A stretch of DNA of 46,032 bases, taken from an uncultured Pseudomonadota bacterium. Its GTDB lineage: Bacteria; Pseudomonadota; Alphaproteobacteria; RF32; CAG-239. The notes beneath the pieces are model-generated. The model did no database searches and was not told the origin of the DNA. It was given only the letters and a program-made list of their open reading frames with translations. Shown here in pieces: positions 26,752 to 35,554 of this stretch; within the stretch, counting starts at the first letter, position 1, and each line of letters begins with the position of its first letter. The translations under genes and the position numbers were made by a program. The DNA lies in contig CASFJS010000010.1 in the NCBI GenBank assembly GCA_949295085.1, forward strand, positions 1-46,032, written 5' to 3'.

Positions 26752-28635
26752 TTAGTTTTCAAGTCCTAATAACCGATATTTGACCCTGACATCCATATCT
26801 TTGGCATAGGCATTGATGAGCTCGGCAGAAACGTCTTGCTCCAGGCTTTTGCGCAGTTGGACATTTAAATTGTCAAGTTGAAGATCGTTTGCCGCGGCAG
26901 ACGGATTGACGGTTTTAAGCGGCGAAACAATAATGGTCGTGCCGCCGGAAGAAAGCAGCCGATAACCGCCTACCGGAGTTTGAAAAGCCTCCGTCAATTG
27001 GACGGAATTTAATTTTGCGAAAGATTCGCCCCGTTTCAGCGGCTTGGTTGTTGTCAGTTTTATGTTAAACCGTGTGGCTATATCGGCAAGGTTTTCACCG
27101 CTGTCCAGGTTGGCGACGACGTCATTGACAATTTCCTGGGCGATGGCCGATTTTTCGTTTTCGGTCCAGATCTTAACGATTTCCGGTCGCACTTCGGATA
27201 AATCTTTGATGTGGGCGTTTTCGATATGGGTTACGGAAGCCAAAACAAAGCCGTTTTCGGTCTCAATGCTTTGAGTTACTTCGTTTTCATTATACGAAAA
27301 AATTGTATCAACAAAATCGGTCGAAGAAACAATTTCGGCATAGTTCTTATTGTTCAACGCGGCATAACTGCCGTCTTCTTTCAGGGATGATACCGTTTGG
27401 ATCCTGGTGTTGTATTCTTCGGCAATGGATTTTAAGTCGGCTCCGGCACCGATTTTGTCTTCAACCTCGGTTAAAATTTCAAGCGCCCGGTCGTAGGCCT
27501 GTTCCTGACGCAACAAGTCGGCAATTTTGGTTTTGACGGCAGCCAGAGAAGTTTCTTTTTTAGGGGTTATTTTAACGATTTTTAAAATATGCCAGCCAAA
27601 TTCGGATTGCAACGGGCCGACAACGTCATTTAATTCGGCCGCAAATACATCGGCGGACAATTCGGGGAGCAGCGAATCGGCCGAGACCTCTCCCAGATCG
27701 GTCGTTTCTTTGTCCTGGTTGGCGTGCTCGGCGGCAACTTTATAAAAATCAGAGCCTTTTTGCAGATATTCAAAAGCTTTTTCGGCCGCATCTTTATCGT
27801 CAAATACCATTTGCAGGATATCACGTTTTTCGGGTTCGACGTAATCGGCAATATTTTGCTGATAAAAGGCCGAGATATCTTCGTCAGAGGGCGTGAAGCC
27901 TTTGGCCAGATCGTTGATTTTGAGTTCGATGAAAGAAACATCGCGGCTTTCGGGTTCTTCAAACTGCGGGGCGAAGTCCTCATAGTATTGCTCGATTTCT
28001 TCGGCGGAGATATCGCGATCTATCTTGAGATTTGCCGGGTTAACGGATATGTAGGCAAAAACTTTTTGCTGTCCTTCTATTTGGGCGATGTAGGCATTTA
28101 TAAACCGGGGAACAATCAGTCCTTCAACCGGGGATGAGACCAGATGGCGACTCAAAATATTCTGCCGCAGGTCTTCAATATATTCTCTTTCGCTCATACC
28201 AAAAAAAGACAACTGGCGGCGCAGAATCTCCGGACTGAAACGGCCGGAAGCATCCATAAACTCGGGTTGCGAAGATATAATCTGCCGGATGAGTTCATCG
28301 GAAATACTGACATTTTCTTTTTGAGCTTCGCGGGTGATAATCATGTCGGTCAGGTTTTGCTTGACTAAGCCGCTTAAGATGTCTTTACGCATTTCGTCGT
28401 CAACAGTTATGGTATCGCCAAACATGTTTTGGGTTTTGCGAATGCTGTCTTGCAGTTTGACGTTCATTTCGTCTTGCAGAATTTCGAGATCGTCAACTTT
28501 TATGACGGCGCGGTTTTGGCCGGCAGAGCTGACATAACCCGAAATTCCGAACAAAGACATAAAACTCAGGGCGGTTAAGGCCAGAATGGCTTTGGTCAGC
28601 CATGAGTTTTGGTATTTTCTGATCCTGCTTATCAT
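26752..28635 (-). CDS. ppiD: PpiD-type periplasmic folding factor
   Basis: A 627-aa membrane-anchored SurA_N/parvulin-type protein. Residues 1-40 include a basic stretch and one TM helix (AILALTALSFMSLFGISGYV), leaving the rest in the periplasm. The SurA-like chaperone region spans ~45-260. The PPIC-like domain spans ~265-370 and ends LQSEFGWHILKIVKITP. A second, more divergent folding segment follows. PpiD works with SecYEG on emerging periplasmic proteins. Start ATG 28635 has AGGAT 8-9 nt upstream, and the preceding in-frame residues do not resemble the family. It is divergent from tpiA-secG-pyrG, the usual alphaproteobacterial order. Confidence 0.9.
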   Translation of the reverse strand: MISRIRKYQNSWLTKAILALTALSFMSLFGISGYVSSAGQNRAVIKVDDLEILQDEMNVKLQDSIRKTQNMFGDTITVDDEMRKDILSGLVKQNLTDMIITREAQKENVSISDELIRQIISSQPEFMDASGRFSPEILRRQLSFFGMSEREYIEDLRQNILSRHLVSSPVEGLIVPRFINAYIAQIEGQQKVFAYISVNPANLKIDRDISAEEIEQYYEDFAPQFEEPESRDVSFIELKINDLAKGFTPSDEDISAFYQQNIADYVEPEKRDILQMVFDDKDAAEKAFEYLQKGSDFYKVAAEHANQDKETTDLGEVSADSLLPELSADVFAAELNDVVGPLQSEFGWHILKIVKITPKKETSLAAVKTKIADLLRQEQAYDRALEILTEVEDKIGAGADLKSIAEEYNTRIQTVSSLKEDGSYAALNNKNYAEIVSSTDFVDTIFSYNENEVTQSIETENGFVLASVTHIENAHIKDLSEVRPEIVKIWTENEKSAIAQEIVNDVVANLDSGENLADIATRFNIKLTTTKPLKRGESFAKLNSVQLTEAFQTPVGGYRLLSSGGTTIIVSPLKTVNPSAAANDLQLDNLNVQLRKSLEQDVSAELINAYAKDMDVRVKYRLLGLEN

Positions 28636-28795
28636 TTTGTTTTTATCCTTATGTATGCAAAGACACCTCTGATTGTTGCTGATTATAACCACTTTATTAT
28701 TTTATACAACCATTCAAATATTGGTGTTGAAAAGTTTTTTTGACTATGTTAGAAAAAGGATAATTTATATATCGCAATTATCGAAAGGGTTTCAG

Positions 28796-29554
28796 ATGGT
28801 TCGAAAGATGATGATCGCCGGCAACTGGAAAATGAACGGTTTGTCGACCGATGGTGTGGCGTTGGCCAAAGAAGTGGCTGCAGCGGTTAAGGCTAAAAAA
28901 AGAGTTTGCGAATTTGCGGTTTGTCCGCCGTTTACGATTTTGGCCGCGGTTAAAAAGGCTTTGCGCGGCGCTAAGGTTGCTTTGGGAGCGCAGGATTGCC
29001 ATTTTGATGAAAAAGGTGCACATACCGGAGATATCAGTCCGTTGATGTTGGCGGATGTTGGTTGTGCTTATGTTATTTTGGGACATTCGGAACGCCGTGC
29101 CGATCATGGTGAAAGCAATGAGCTGGTTTGCCGTAAGGCCGAAGCGGCACACAAAGCCGGTTTGAAGACGATTATCTGTATCGGTGAGACTTTGGCTCAG
29201 CGTGAAAGAGGCGAAACGATTGATGTTTGTTCCGAGCAAATTCTGGGTTCCGTTCCGGCCACGGCAACGGCGGCCGATACGGTGATTGCTTATGAACCGG
29301 TCTGGGCTATCGGCACCGGCAAAACGCCAACGGCGCAGGATGTTGAAGATGTTCATGCCGCGGTGCGCAAAGTTCTGGCGAAAAAAATCGGTAAAGCCCA
29401 GGCTGGCAAAATGCGTATTCTTTACGGCGGTTCGGTTAAACCCGCAAATGCCAAAGAACTGTTGAATTTGCCGGATGTTGACGGGGCTTTGGTCGGCGGA
29501 GCCAGTCTTAAGGCGGCCGATTTTATGGCTATTGCCGATAATGCCGGTTGTTAA
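28796..29554 (+). CDS. tpiA: Triosephosphate isomerase
   Basis: A 252-aa TIM-barrel enzyme that interconverts dihydroxyacetone phosphate and glyceraldehyde 3-phosphate. N and K in AGNWKMNG, catalytic His in [11 protein letters not shown] (near residue 97), catalytic Glu in [15 protein letters not shown] (near 168) and the phosphate loop [13 protein letters not shown] are all present. The ATG at 28796 has AAGG upstream and gives the normal length. An upstream extension in the same frame is AT-rich and unlike the family. It leads the tpiA-secG unit. Confidence 0.97.
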   Translation: MVRKMMIAGNWKMNGLSTDGVALAKEVAAAVKAKKRVCEFAVCPPFTILAAVKKALRGAKVALGAQDCHFDEKGAHTGDISPLMLADVGCAYVILGHSERRADHGESNELVCRKAEAAHKAGLKTIICIGETLAQRERGETIDVCSEQILGSVPATATAADTVIAYEPVWAIGTGKTPTAQDVEDVHAAVRKVLAKKIGKAQAGKMRILYGGSVKPANAKELLNLPDVDGALVGGASLKAADFMAIADNAGC

Positions 29555-29584
29555 GCTTGTGAGATTTAGGAAAAGGAAGAAATA

Positions 29585-29917
29585 ATGGGAACATTTTTAT
29601 TGGTTGTGCATTTGTTGGTTTGTATTTTTCTGGTGGCGTGCATTTTAATGCAGCGTTCAACCGGCGGCGCTTTGGACGGATTGGGCGGCGGTTCCGGTGC
29701 TTCCAGTTTTCTGAGTGTGCGCGGTACCGGTAATTTGTTGACGCGGACAACGGCCATTTTGGCAACATTGTTGTTTGTTACAAGTATTTCGCTGGCGCTT
29801 TATTATCGCGGTCAGGCCAAGCCGAGAGAATCGCTGATTGATCAGGCCGCGGCCGAGCAGACGGTTCCGGCAGCGCCGGCAGCGGAAGTACCGGAAGTTC
29901 CGACGGCGGAAAAATAA
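29585..29917 (+). CDS. secG: Preprotein translocase subunit SecG
   Basis: A 110-aa membrane protein of the SecYEG channel. Two TM helices (residues ~3-20 and ~52-72) flank the cytoplasmic SecG signature LMQRSTGGALDGLGGGSGAS. The C-terminal tail is Ala/Pro/Glu-rich. It follows tpiA by 30 nt with AAGGAAG before the ATG, a gene order typical of alphaproteobacteria. Confidence 0.94.
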   Translation: MGTFLLVVHLLVCIFLVACILMQRSTGGALDGLGGGSGASSFLSVRGTGNLLTRTTAILATLLFVTSISLALYYRGQAKPRESLIDQAAAEQTVPAAPAAEVPEVPTAEK

Positions 29918-29940
29918 ATATGCAGGAATATGAATGACAT

Positions 29941-29975
29941 AAAGGCATCTTTTCTCAACGGAGAAGGTGCCTTTA
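29941..29975 (+). terminator. Terminator-like hairpin after secG
   Basis: AAAGGCATCTTTTCTC and GAGAAGGTGCCTTT pair with small bulges around an AACG loop and are followed by a short T-rich stretch (TTTATCACTTTT). It may be a partial terminator, allowing some readthrough to pyrG 34 nt later. Confidence 0.6.
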
Positions 29976-30008
29976 TCACTTTTGGAAATGGAAGTAAGGG
30001 ATAAATAA

Positions 30009-31646
30009 ATGTCTGAAAAAACTAAGTTTATATTTATTACCGGCGGGGTTGTTTCATCTCTGGGTAAAGGACTGGCCTCGGCTTCGCTGGCTTCGATTCT
30101 GCAAGCGCGCGGTTTTAAGGTCAGAATGCGCAAGCTTGATCCGTATTTGAATGTGGATCCCGGTACGATGAGCCCTTATCAACACGGCGAAGTGTTTGTG
30201 ACCGACGACGGCGCGGAGACGGATCTTGACCTTGGGCACTACGAACGGTTTTCCGGTGTACCCTGCCATAAGACGGACAGTGTTACGACCGGAAAGATTT
30301 ATCAACGGGTCATTGACAAAGAACGTCACGGCGATTATCTGGGCGCAACGATACAGGTTATTCCGCATGTGACCAATGAAATTAAGAATTTTATTTTGTC
30401 GGATATCAGCGATGAAGATTTTGTGTTGTGCGAAATTGGCGGTACGGTCGGTGATATTGAGGGGCAGCCGTATTTGGAAGCCATTCGTCAGGTGGCTTAT
30501 GAGCTCGGGCGCGAACGCTCAATGTTTATTCACGTTACGTTGCTGCCGTATATTCCGACGGCCGGTGAGCTCAAGACCAAACCGACGCAACACTCGGTTA
30601 AAAAATTGCAGGAATACGGAATTCAGCCGGATATGCTGCTTTGCCGGTCGCAGATGGCTATTCCGCAGAACGAAAAACGCAAAATTGCGCTGTTTTGCAA
30701 TATCCGTGAGGAAAACGTCATTACCGCGCTGGATGTCAGCAGTATTTATCAGGTGCCGATTGCTTATTCGCATGAGGGTATGGATAAAAGTGTTTGCAGG
30801 CATTTCGGTATTGAATGTGAAAAAGATGCCGATTTGAGCAAATGGGAAGATATTTTGGAAAAAATCCGCCATCCGGAAGGCGAGGTCAGAATCGCGGTGG
30901 TCGGCAAGTATACCAAGCTTCTGGAGGCCTATAAATCCCTGAACGAGGCTTTGACGCACGGCGGTATTGCCAACAAGTACAAAGTTAAGGTCAAATGGGT
31001 CGATTCCGAAATGCTTGAAACAGAATCGGCTGATGAGTATTTGAACGATGTCAGCGGTATTTTGGTACCGGGCGGGTTTGGCCAGCGCGGAACCGAAGGT
31101 AAAATCAGGGCTATTCGTTATGCGCGCGAGCACAAGATTCCATTTTTGGGAATTTGTCTCGGAATGCAGATGGCGGTAATTGAAACCATGCGCAATGTGG
31201 CGGGGATTAAAAATGCCGGCACGACGGAGTTTGATCCGGATTGTGAACCGGTTATCGGCCTGATGACCGAATGGGATAAAGAGGGCGCCAAGGAAATCCG
31301 CCATAAAGACGGTGATTTGGGCGGCACGATGCGGCTGGGCGCTTATGAATGTGTGTTGGCGCCGACATCGCTGACCGCTAAGATTTACGGCAAAGAGAAG
31401 ATTTCGGAACGTCACCGTCACAGATATGAGCTGAATATCAGATATGAGGATACGTTGCGACGCTCAGGTATGGAAATTGTCGGTAAGTCGCCGGACGGCA
31501 AGTTGCCGGAGATTGTCGAAATCAAAGACCATCCATGGTTTATCGGCGTGCAGTTTCATCCCGAGTTGAAATCGCGACCGTTTGATCCGGCGCCGTTGTT
31601 TGTTTCTTTTGTTAAGGCTGCTATTGACAAAAGCCGGTTGATTTAA
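30009..31646 (+). CDS. pyrG: CTP synthase
   Basis: A 545-aa enzyme that converts UTP to CTP using ATP and glutamine. The N-terminal synthetase domain starts with [19 protein letters not shown] (P-loop) and contains the UTP-site segment [20 protein letters not shown]. The C-terminal class I glutaminase domain carries the nucleophile Cys in FLGICLGMQ (near residue 385) and the His-Glu pair in [12 protein letters not shown]. Length is normal. It is preceded by AAGGGA at ~9 nt. Confidence 0.98.
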   Translation: MSEKTKFIFITGGVVSSLGKGLASASLASILQARGFKVRMRKLDPYLNVDPGTMSPYQHGEVFVTDDGAETDLDLGHYERFSGVPCHKTDSVTTGKIYQRVIDKERHGDYLGATIQVIPHVTNEIKNFILSDISDEDFVLCEIGGTVGDIEGQPYLEAIRQVAYELGRERSMFIHVTLLPYIPTAGELKTKPTQHSVKKLQEYGIQPDMLLCRSQMAIPQNEKRKIALFCNIREENVITALDVSSIYQVPIAYSHEGMDKSVCRHFGIECEKDADLSKWEDILEKIRHPEGEVRIAVVGKYTKLLEAYKSLNEALTHGGIANKYKVKVKWVDSEMLETESADEYLNDVSGILVPGGFGQRGTEGKIRAIRYAREHKIPFLGICLGMQMAVIETMRNVAGIKNAGTTEFDPDCEPVIGLMTEWDKEGAKEIRHKDGDLGGTMRLGAYECVLAPTSLTAKIYGKEKISERHRHRYELNIRYEDTLRRSGMEIVGKSPDGKLPEIVEIKDHPWFIGVQFHPELKSRPFDPAPLFVSFVKAAIDKSRLI

Positions 31647-31689
31647 TACACATATTGCAACTAATATTTACTTTTTGAAGAAAGAATAA

Positions 31690-32238
31690 ATGAAAAAATT
31701 ATTTGGATATGTGCTGTTGCTGTGTTTGATGGCTAAGGGCGCTGTTGCCGGCTGGTTTGAAGATTGGAGCGAACAAACTTGGGAAGAGGCCGAATATGTG
31801 TGGCGCAACGGCGGTTATGATATGTATGTGCCGCTGTATGCCTGGCATAACCGGTTGGCGTATGATGATGAACATATTGCCAAATATAACGAAAATGCCT
31901 TTGGGTTTGGTCTCGGTAAATCGGTATATGATGAAGCGGGTAATTGGTATGGGCTTTATGCGTTTGCTTTCAAAGATTCAAACTACGAGCTGGAGACGGT
32001 GGCCGGTTTTGCCTACCAAAAAAACTGGAAACTTGACGCCGGCGGCGACTGGAAGGCGGGAATCGGCTACACAATCGGTATGACACAACGCGAGGAATAT
32101 GCTTATATCCCGATACCGATGCCGTTGCCGATTGCCGGAATTGAGTATAAAAGACTGGCGGTGCAGACGGCGTATGTTCCGGGGCTTAAAAACTTCGGTA
32201 ACGTGATGTTGTTTTGGGTCAGGTTTAATCTGGACTAG
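31690..32238 (+). CDS. pagP: Lipid A palmitoyltransferase PagP-like
   Basis: A 182-aa outer-membrane enzyme predicted to transfer palmitate from phospholipid to lipid A. Signal peptide 1-20 (ending AVAG). The active-site His52 lies in YAWHNRLAYD and Asp95-Ser96 in YAFAFKDSNYE. After signal removal these are about H32, D75 and S76, against H33, D76 and S77 in E. coli PagP. The short amphipathic N-terminal helix (FEDWSEQTWEEAEYVW), RYNE-like KYNENAFGFGLG, the GMTQREEYAYIPIPMPLP segment and the aromatic C-terminus WVRFNLD also match. It follows pyrG by 43 nt. PagP is mostly known from gammaproteobacteria. Confidence 0.9.
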   Translation: MKKLFGYVLLLCLMAKGAVAGWFEDWSEQTWEEAEYVWRNGGYDMYVPLYAWHNRLAYDDEHIAKYNENAFGFGLGKSVYDEAGNWYGLYAFAFKDSNYELETVAGFAYQKNWKLDAGGDWKAGIGYTIGMTQREEYAYIPIPMPLPIAGIEYKRLAVQTAYVPGLKNFGNVMLFWVRFNLD

Positions 32239-32326
32239 AAAAAATTTTTTAACACAGATAAAAAAAGCTTGATTATTTTTATTTTGTGCTTTATCTCTAG
32301 GGCAAGCTTTAGTGGTTTCATGTTAA

Positions 32327-32413
32327 GCGGCCATGGCGGAATTGGTAGACGCGCAACCTTGAGGTGGTTGTGGGAGAACTCCCGTGAAGGTTCAAGTCCT
32401 TTTGGCCGCACCA
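32327..32413 (+). tRNA. tRNA-Leu (GAG)
   Basis: An 87-nt type II tRNA with encoded CCA. The acceptor GCGGCCA pairs with TGGCCGC, the anticodon arm CAACC/GGTTG encloses TTGAGGT giving GAG, and a long variable arm (TGGGAGAACTCCCGT) precedes the T-arm GGTTCAAGTCC. No integration scar is seen here. Confidence 0.95.
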
Positions 32414-32502
32414 GTTAAAGCTTTTTTTGTGCTCAACGGAGTTGCCATTGATTTAATTTGTTTAGGTTTTTCTTGACGTATTAACGAGAGGGAGGTTAGG
32501 CT

Positions 32503-33456
32503 ATGTTTAAGGTTTGTAAAACAGATGCTCAGAAAAAACTCATCAAGCTCAAGAAAAACCGACTATATCCCGGGTCTTGGATTAATATGATCAACCCGAG
32601 CGGCGAGGAGCTTGAAAAAGTTGCCGGCTGGATTGGCTGGGATGTTGAGACTCTTAAAAGCTCGCTTGATATTGATGAGCGCTCGCGTATTGAGCACGAC
32701 GGCCAAAATGTGATGGTGATTATCAATTTGCCGCTTTTGGATGATGACGGGCAGTTTGATACGGTACCGTGTTCCATGGTTTTTACGCCCAAAAATTTTG
32801 TGACCCTGTGTCCGCGCGAAAACCGAATCATCGGAGCGTTTACGCGGGCCACGGCCAATACGTTTGATACGCGCAACCGCACAGCTTTAATGTTGAATAT
32901 CCTGTATAAATCGACGCAGTTTTATTTGCGTTATCTCAAGATTATTAACCGTAAAACCGATTCTATCGAATATAATCTGCGCAATACCACGAATAATAAA
33001 GAGTTGTTTCAGTTAATGGAAATACAGAAATCGCTGGTTTATTTTACCACCGCGCTCAGGGATAACCAACTCGTTTTGCAGAAGCTGTTGCGGATGATAA
33101 GGGTAAAGACGATTGCGCCGACGGTTGCTTTTAGCGAGGATGATATTGATCTTTTGGAAGATATTATGATTGAAAACAAGCAAGCCATCGAGATGGTGGA
33201 TATGCACCGGACAATTCTTGAAAGTATGATGGACGGGTTTGCCTCGGTTATTAGTAATAATGTCAATCAGGTGATGAAATTTTTGGCGGCAATTACGATT
33301 ATCTTGTCCATTCCGACGATGTTGGCGAGCTTTTGGGGAATGAATGTCGGGCTGCCGCTCAGCGACAACAAATTCGGCTTTTGGTATGTGATGGCGGTTT
33401 CGGCTGTTTTGACCGTATTGACGATTTTGTTTTTCCGCAAGAAAAAAATGTTTTAG
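32503..33456 (+). CDS. corA: CorA-family divalent cation transporter
   Basis: A 317-aa CorA-type magnesium/cobalt channel. The cytoplasmic N-terminal domain (~1-150) and long coiled-coil stalk helix (~155-255) lead to two C-terminal TM helices (~258-278 and ~292-310) with the selectivity motif YGMN replaced by WGMN in SFWGMNVGLPL. The C-terminal FFRKKKMF is the usual basic ring. GGAGG lies 8 nt before ATG. The gene stands alone between tRNA-Leu and lspA. Confidence 0.92.
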   Translation: MFKVCKTDAQKKLIKLKKNRLYPGSWINMINPSGEELEKVAGWIGWDVETLKSSLDIDERSRIEHDGQNVMVIINLPLLDDDGQFDTVPCSMVFTPKNFVTLCPRENRIIGAFTRATANTFDTRNRTALMLNILYKSTQFYLRYLKIINRKTDSIEYNLRNTTNNKELFQLMEIQKSLVYFTTALRDNQLVLQKLLRMIRVKTIAPTVAFSEDDIDLLEDIMIENKQAIEMVDMHRTILESMMDGFASVISNNVNQVMKFLAAITIILSIPTMLASFWGMNVGLPLSDNKFGFWYVMAVSAVLTVLTILFFRKKKMF

Positions 33457-33565
33457 GATAAACATACCATTTTTTGTGCGTATCTTTTCGGCAGGCTTGA
33501 GCTTGACGGTTTTTTAGCATAATATTGGCTCTGGTTTTATTCGGTAGAAAAAGGTTTGTTGGCAG

Positions 33566-34036
33566 ATGTGGCTTGGTTTACTGATTGCGGCGGCGGTTTT
33601 GGTCGTTGACCAAGGCAGTAAGTATACGGTGCTCGACTTTTTGGGGGTGAATACTTATATTGCTTATGGTGATTATTTTAATATTGTACGCGCTTGGAAC
33701 ACCGGGGTCAGTTTTTCGATGTTCAACAATTACGGTAATGCCGGTGCGTGGATATTGTCCGGTGCGGCGGCGGTCATTGTCGTGATGTTGTTTTTTTGGC
33801 TCAGAAAAGAACATAACCGGCTTATTCAGGTCGCACTCGGCATGATTATGGGCGGCGCGTTGGGTAATGTGATTGACAGAGTACGGTTTGGCGCGGTGTT
33901 TGATTTTTTGGACGTGCATATCGGGGATAGTCATTGGCCGGCCTTTAATGCGGCAGACAGCTTTATTTGTATCGGCGCAGCACTGATTGTACTGGAGGCA
34001 GTAACGGCAAAATTAAAAAAGGAGAAAACGAAATGA
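33566..34036 (+). CDS. lspA: Lipoprotein signal peptidase (SPase II)
   Basis: A 156-aa inner-membrane aspartic protease with four TM helices that cleaves prolipoproteins before the lipidated Cys. VVDQGSKY (13-20) and RAWNTGVSFSM (42-52) are family motifs. The catalytic Asp residues are D104 in GNVIDRVRFG and D131 in FNAADSFI. Its TGA overlaps the start codon of the following lipoprotein gene (ATGA), so a substrate is made right after its peptidase. Confidence 0.96.
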   Translation: MWLGLLIAAAVLVVDQGSKYTVLDFLGVNTYIAYGDYFNIVRAWNTGVSFSMFNNYGNAGAWILSGAAAVIVVMLFFWLRKEHNRLIQVALGMIMGGALGNVIDRVRFGAVFDFLDVHIGDSHWPAFNAADSFICIGAALIVLEAVTAKLKKEKTK

Positions 34037-34218
34037 GAACGTTGTTGGTTTTATGTGTTGTTTTCGGCTTGGCGGCTTGTTCAAACGTGACCAAGGAAAC
34101 GTTGGGTATTGCCAAAAAAGCGCCCAATGAAAAACTTGTTGAAGAAAGGGCTCCGCTATCTTTGCCGCCGGAGTTTGACAAGCGACCGACGGTGATTAGC
34201 CCGACAGGTGAGGAATAG
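34033..34218 (+). CDS. Small lipoprotein, BamF/DUF3035-like
   Basis: A 61-aa lipoprotein: signal and lipobox LLVLCVVFGLAAC with Cys17, then a short acidic tail ending LSLPPEFDKRPTVISPTGEE. The LPPEFDKRP motif resembles the LPPDF.LRPP segment of DUF3035 proteins (BamF of the Caulobacter BAM complex), and the place between lspA and an M16 protease gene is the common site for them. It is shorter than most members. AAGGAG lies ~8 nt before ATG 34033, which overlaps the lspA stop. Confidence 0.7.
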   Translation: MRTLLVLCVVFGLAACSNVTKETLGIAKKAPNEKLVEERAPLSLPPEFDKRPTVISPTGEE

Positions 34219-34219
34219 T

Positions 34220-35554
34220 TTGAGTAAGATGAAATATTTTCCGGTTATTTTGATGCTTGTGAGCCTGTGTCTGTCCGGCAAGACACAGGCCAAAGCTTTT
34301 AATATTGACAGTTTTTCGCTGGATAACGGTTTGCAGGTTGTGGTGATTGAAAATCACAAGGCACCGATTGTTCAGCAAATGTTGTTTTATAAAACCGGTG
34401 CCGTTGACGAAAGGCCCGGTAAAGGCGGTACGGCTCACCTTTTGGAGCATTTGATGTTTCGCGGGACGGCAAAAGTCAAAGGGCAAAAATTTAACCGCGT
34501 CTTGGAAGAAAACGGTGCCGAAAGTAACGCTTTTACCGCACAAGACGTAACAGCGTATCATCAGTTTTTGGATATCAGCCGGTTGGAGCTTGCCATGTTT
34601 TTGGAGGCGGATCGGATGCGGGGATTAAAAATCAGCGAGGATGATTTTGCCACCGAGCGCGATATTGTTTTTCAGGAACGCAAACAACGGATTGACAATG
34701 ATCCGGCGGCGCGGTTTTATGAAATGCTTAACGACGTTTTGTGGCAAGGGCATCCGTACGACAAACCGGTTACCGGTACGGATGATGAAATTATGTCGTT
34801 GACGCGTCAGGATGCCGTTGATTTTTATAAAACATATTACGCGCCGAATAATGCTGTTTTGGTGTTATCCGGTGATATTGATGCGGCAACGGCGCGGCAA
34901 CTGGCGGAAAAATATTACGGTCAGTTGCGGCCTTCGGATATTGAACCGACGCGGTTTTCGGATTTGCCGGAATTTTATAAGGCAAAAGTTGAAATGAGTT
35001 TACCAGAGGTACGGTTGGGACGTCTGGTTAAGATATGGGCGGTTCCGTCTTTTGGGAAATATCCGGAAAAAGCTTTTGCCATGGAGGTTTTGGCGGAATA
35101 TCTGGCCGGTGATAAAAATGCACCGCTGTATCAGGATTTGGTCATCAAGCGCAAACAGGCTTTGTCCGTTCATGTCGGATATGACGGAATAGCGCGCAGT
35201 TACGGGAGATTCAGCCTTGGTGCGGTGCCGGTCGGTTTGCCGGATGAGGCTTTTGAAGATGTGCTTGAAAAAGCGTGGAGCCGGGCAGTTGAAGATTTAA
35301 CAAGCGAAAAGCTTGACCGCGCCAAACAAAAAATATTGGCGGATTTGGTTTATTTGAATGATAATCCGATATCTCTGGCGCAAACAGCCGGGTATTGGGC
35401 CGCAACAGGAAATGGTTTGGATATTTTAAGACAGTATGAAGACGGTATCAACGCGGTTTCGCTTGAGGCGGTTAAAGAGGCAGCCGAACAGATTTGGCAA
35501 AGGGCACCTCAGGTCAGCGGTGCTTTGTATCCGGAGGATAAGAACGATGAGTAG
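34220..35554 (+). CDS. M16 zinc peptidase (active member of pair)
   Basis: A ~444-aa insulinase/pitrilysin-family metalloprotease with an N-terminal signal peptide (YFPVILMLVSLCLSGKTQAK), so periplasmic. The inverted zinc motif HLLEH (in AHLLEHLMFRGT near residue 80) has the third ligand Glu ~75 residues later in ERDIVFQERKQRIDNDP. Start choice: TTG 34220 has AGGA at the right distance (5 nt), ATG 34229 begins the signal peptide but is 14 nt away, and GTG 34208 overlaps the site; all are in frame. It overlaps the second M16 gene by 8 bases. Confidence 0.92.
   Translation: MSKMKYFPVILMLVSLCLSGKTQAKAFNIDSFSLDNGLQVVVIENHKAPIVQQMLFYKTGAVDERPGKGGTAHLLEHLMFRGTAKVKGQKFNRVLEENGAESNAFTAQDVTAYHQFLDISRLELAMFLEADRMRGLKISEDDFATERDIVFQERKQRIDNDPAARFYEMLNDVLWQGHPYDKPVTGTDDEIMSLTRQDAVDFYKTYYAPNNAVLVLSGDIDAATARQLAEKYYGQLRPSDIEPTRFSDLPEFYKAKVEMSLPEVRLGRLVKIWAVPSFGKYPEKAFAMEVLAEYLAGDKNAPLYQDLVIKRKQALSVHVGYDGIARSYGRFSLGAVPVGLPDEAFEDVLEKAWSRAVEDLTSEKLDRAKQKILADLVYLNDNPISLAQTAGYWAATGNGLDILRQYEDGINAVSLEAVKEAAEQIWQRAPQVSGALYPEDKNDE

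Noticed and set aside
26584..26769. 61-codon plus-strand frame (GTG start) after the DUF465 gene
   Set aside because: No ribosome-binding site, overlaps the convergent ppiD end, and no protein-like pattern; read as intergenic DNA.
32264..32311. 8-bp inverted repeat (AAAGCTTG/CAAGCTTT) between pagP and tRNA-Leu as a terminator
   Set aside because: Loop over 30 nt and no T-run after the stem; it also overlaps the likely tRNA promoter region.
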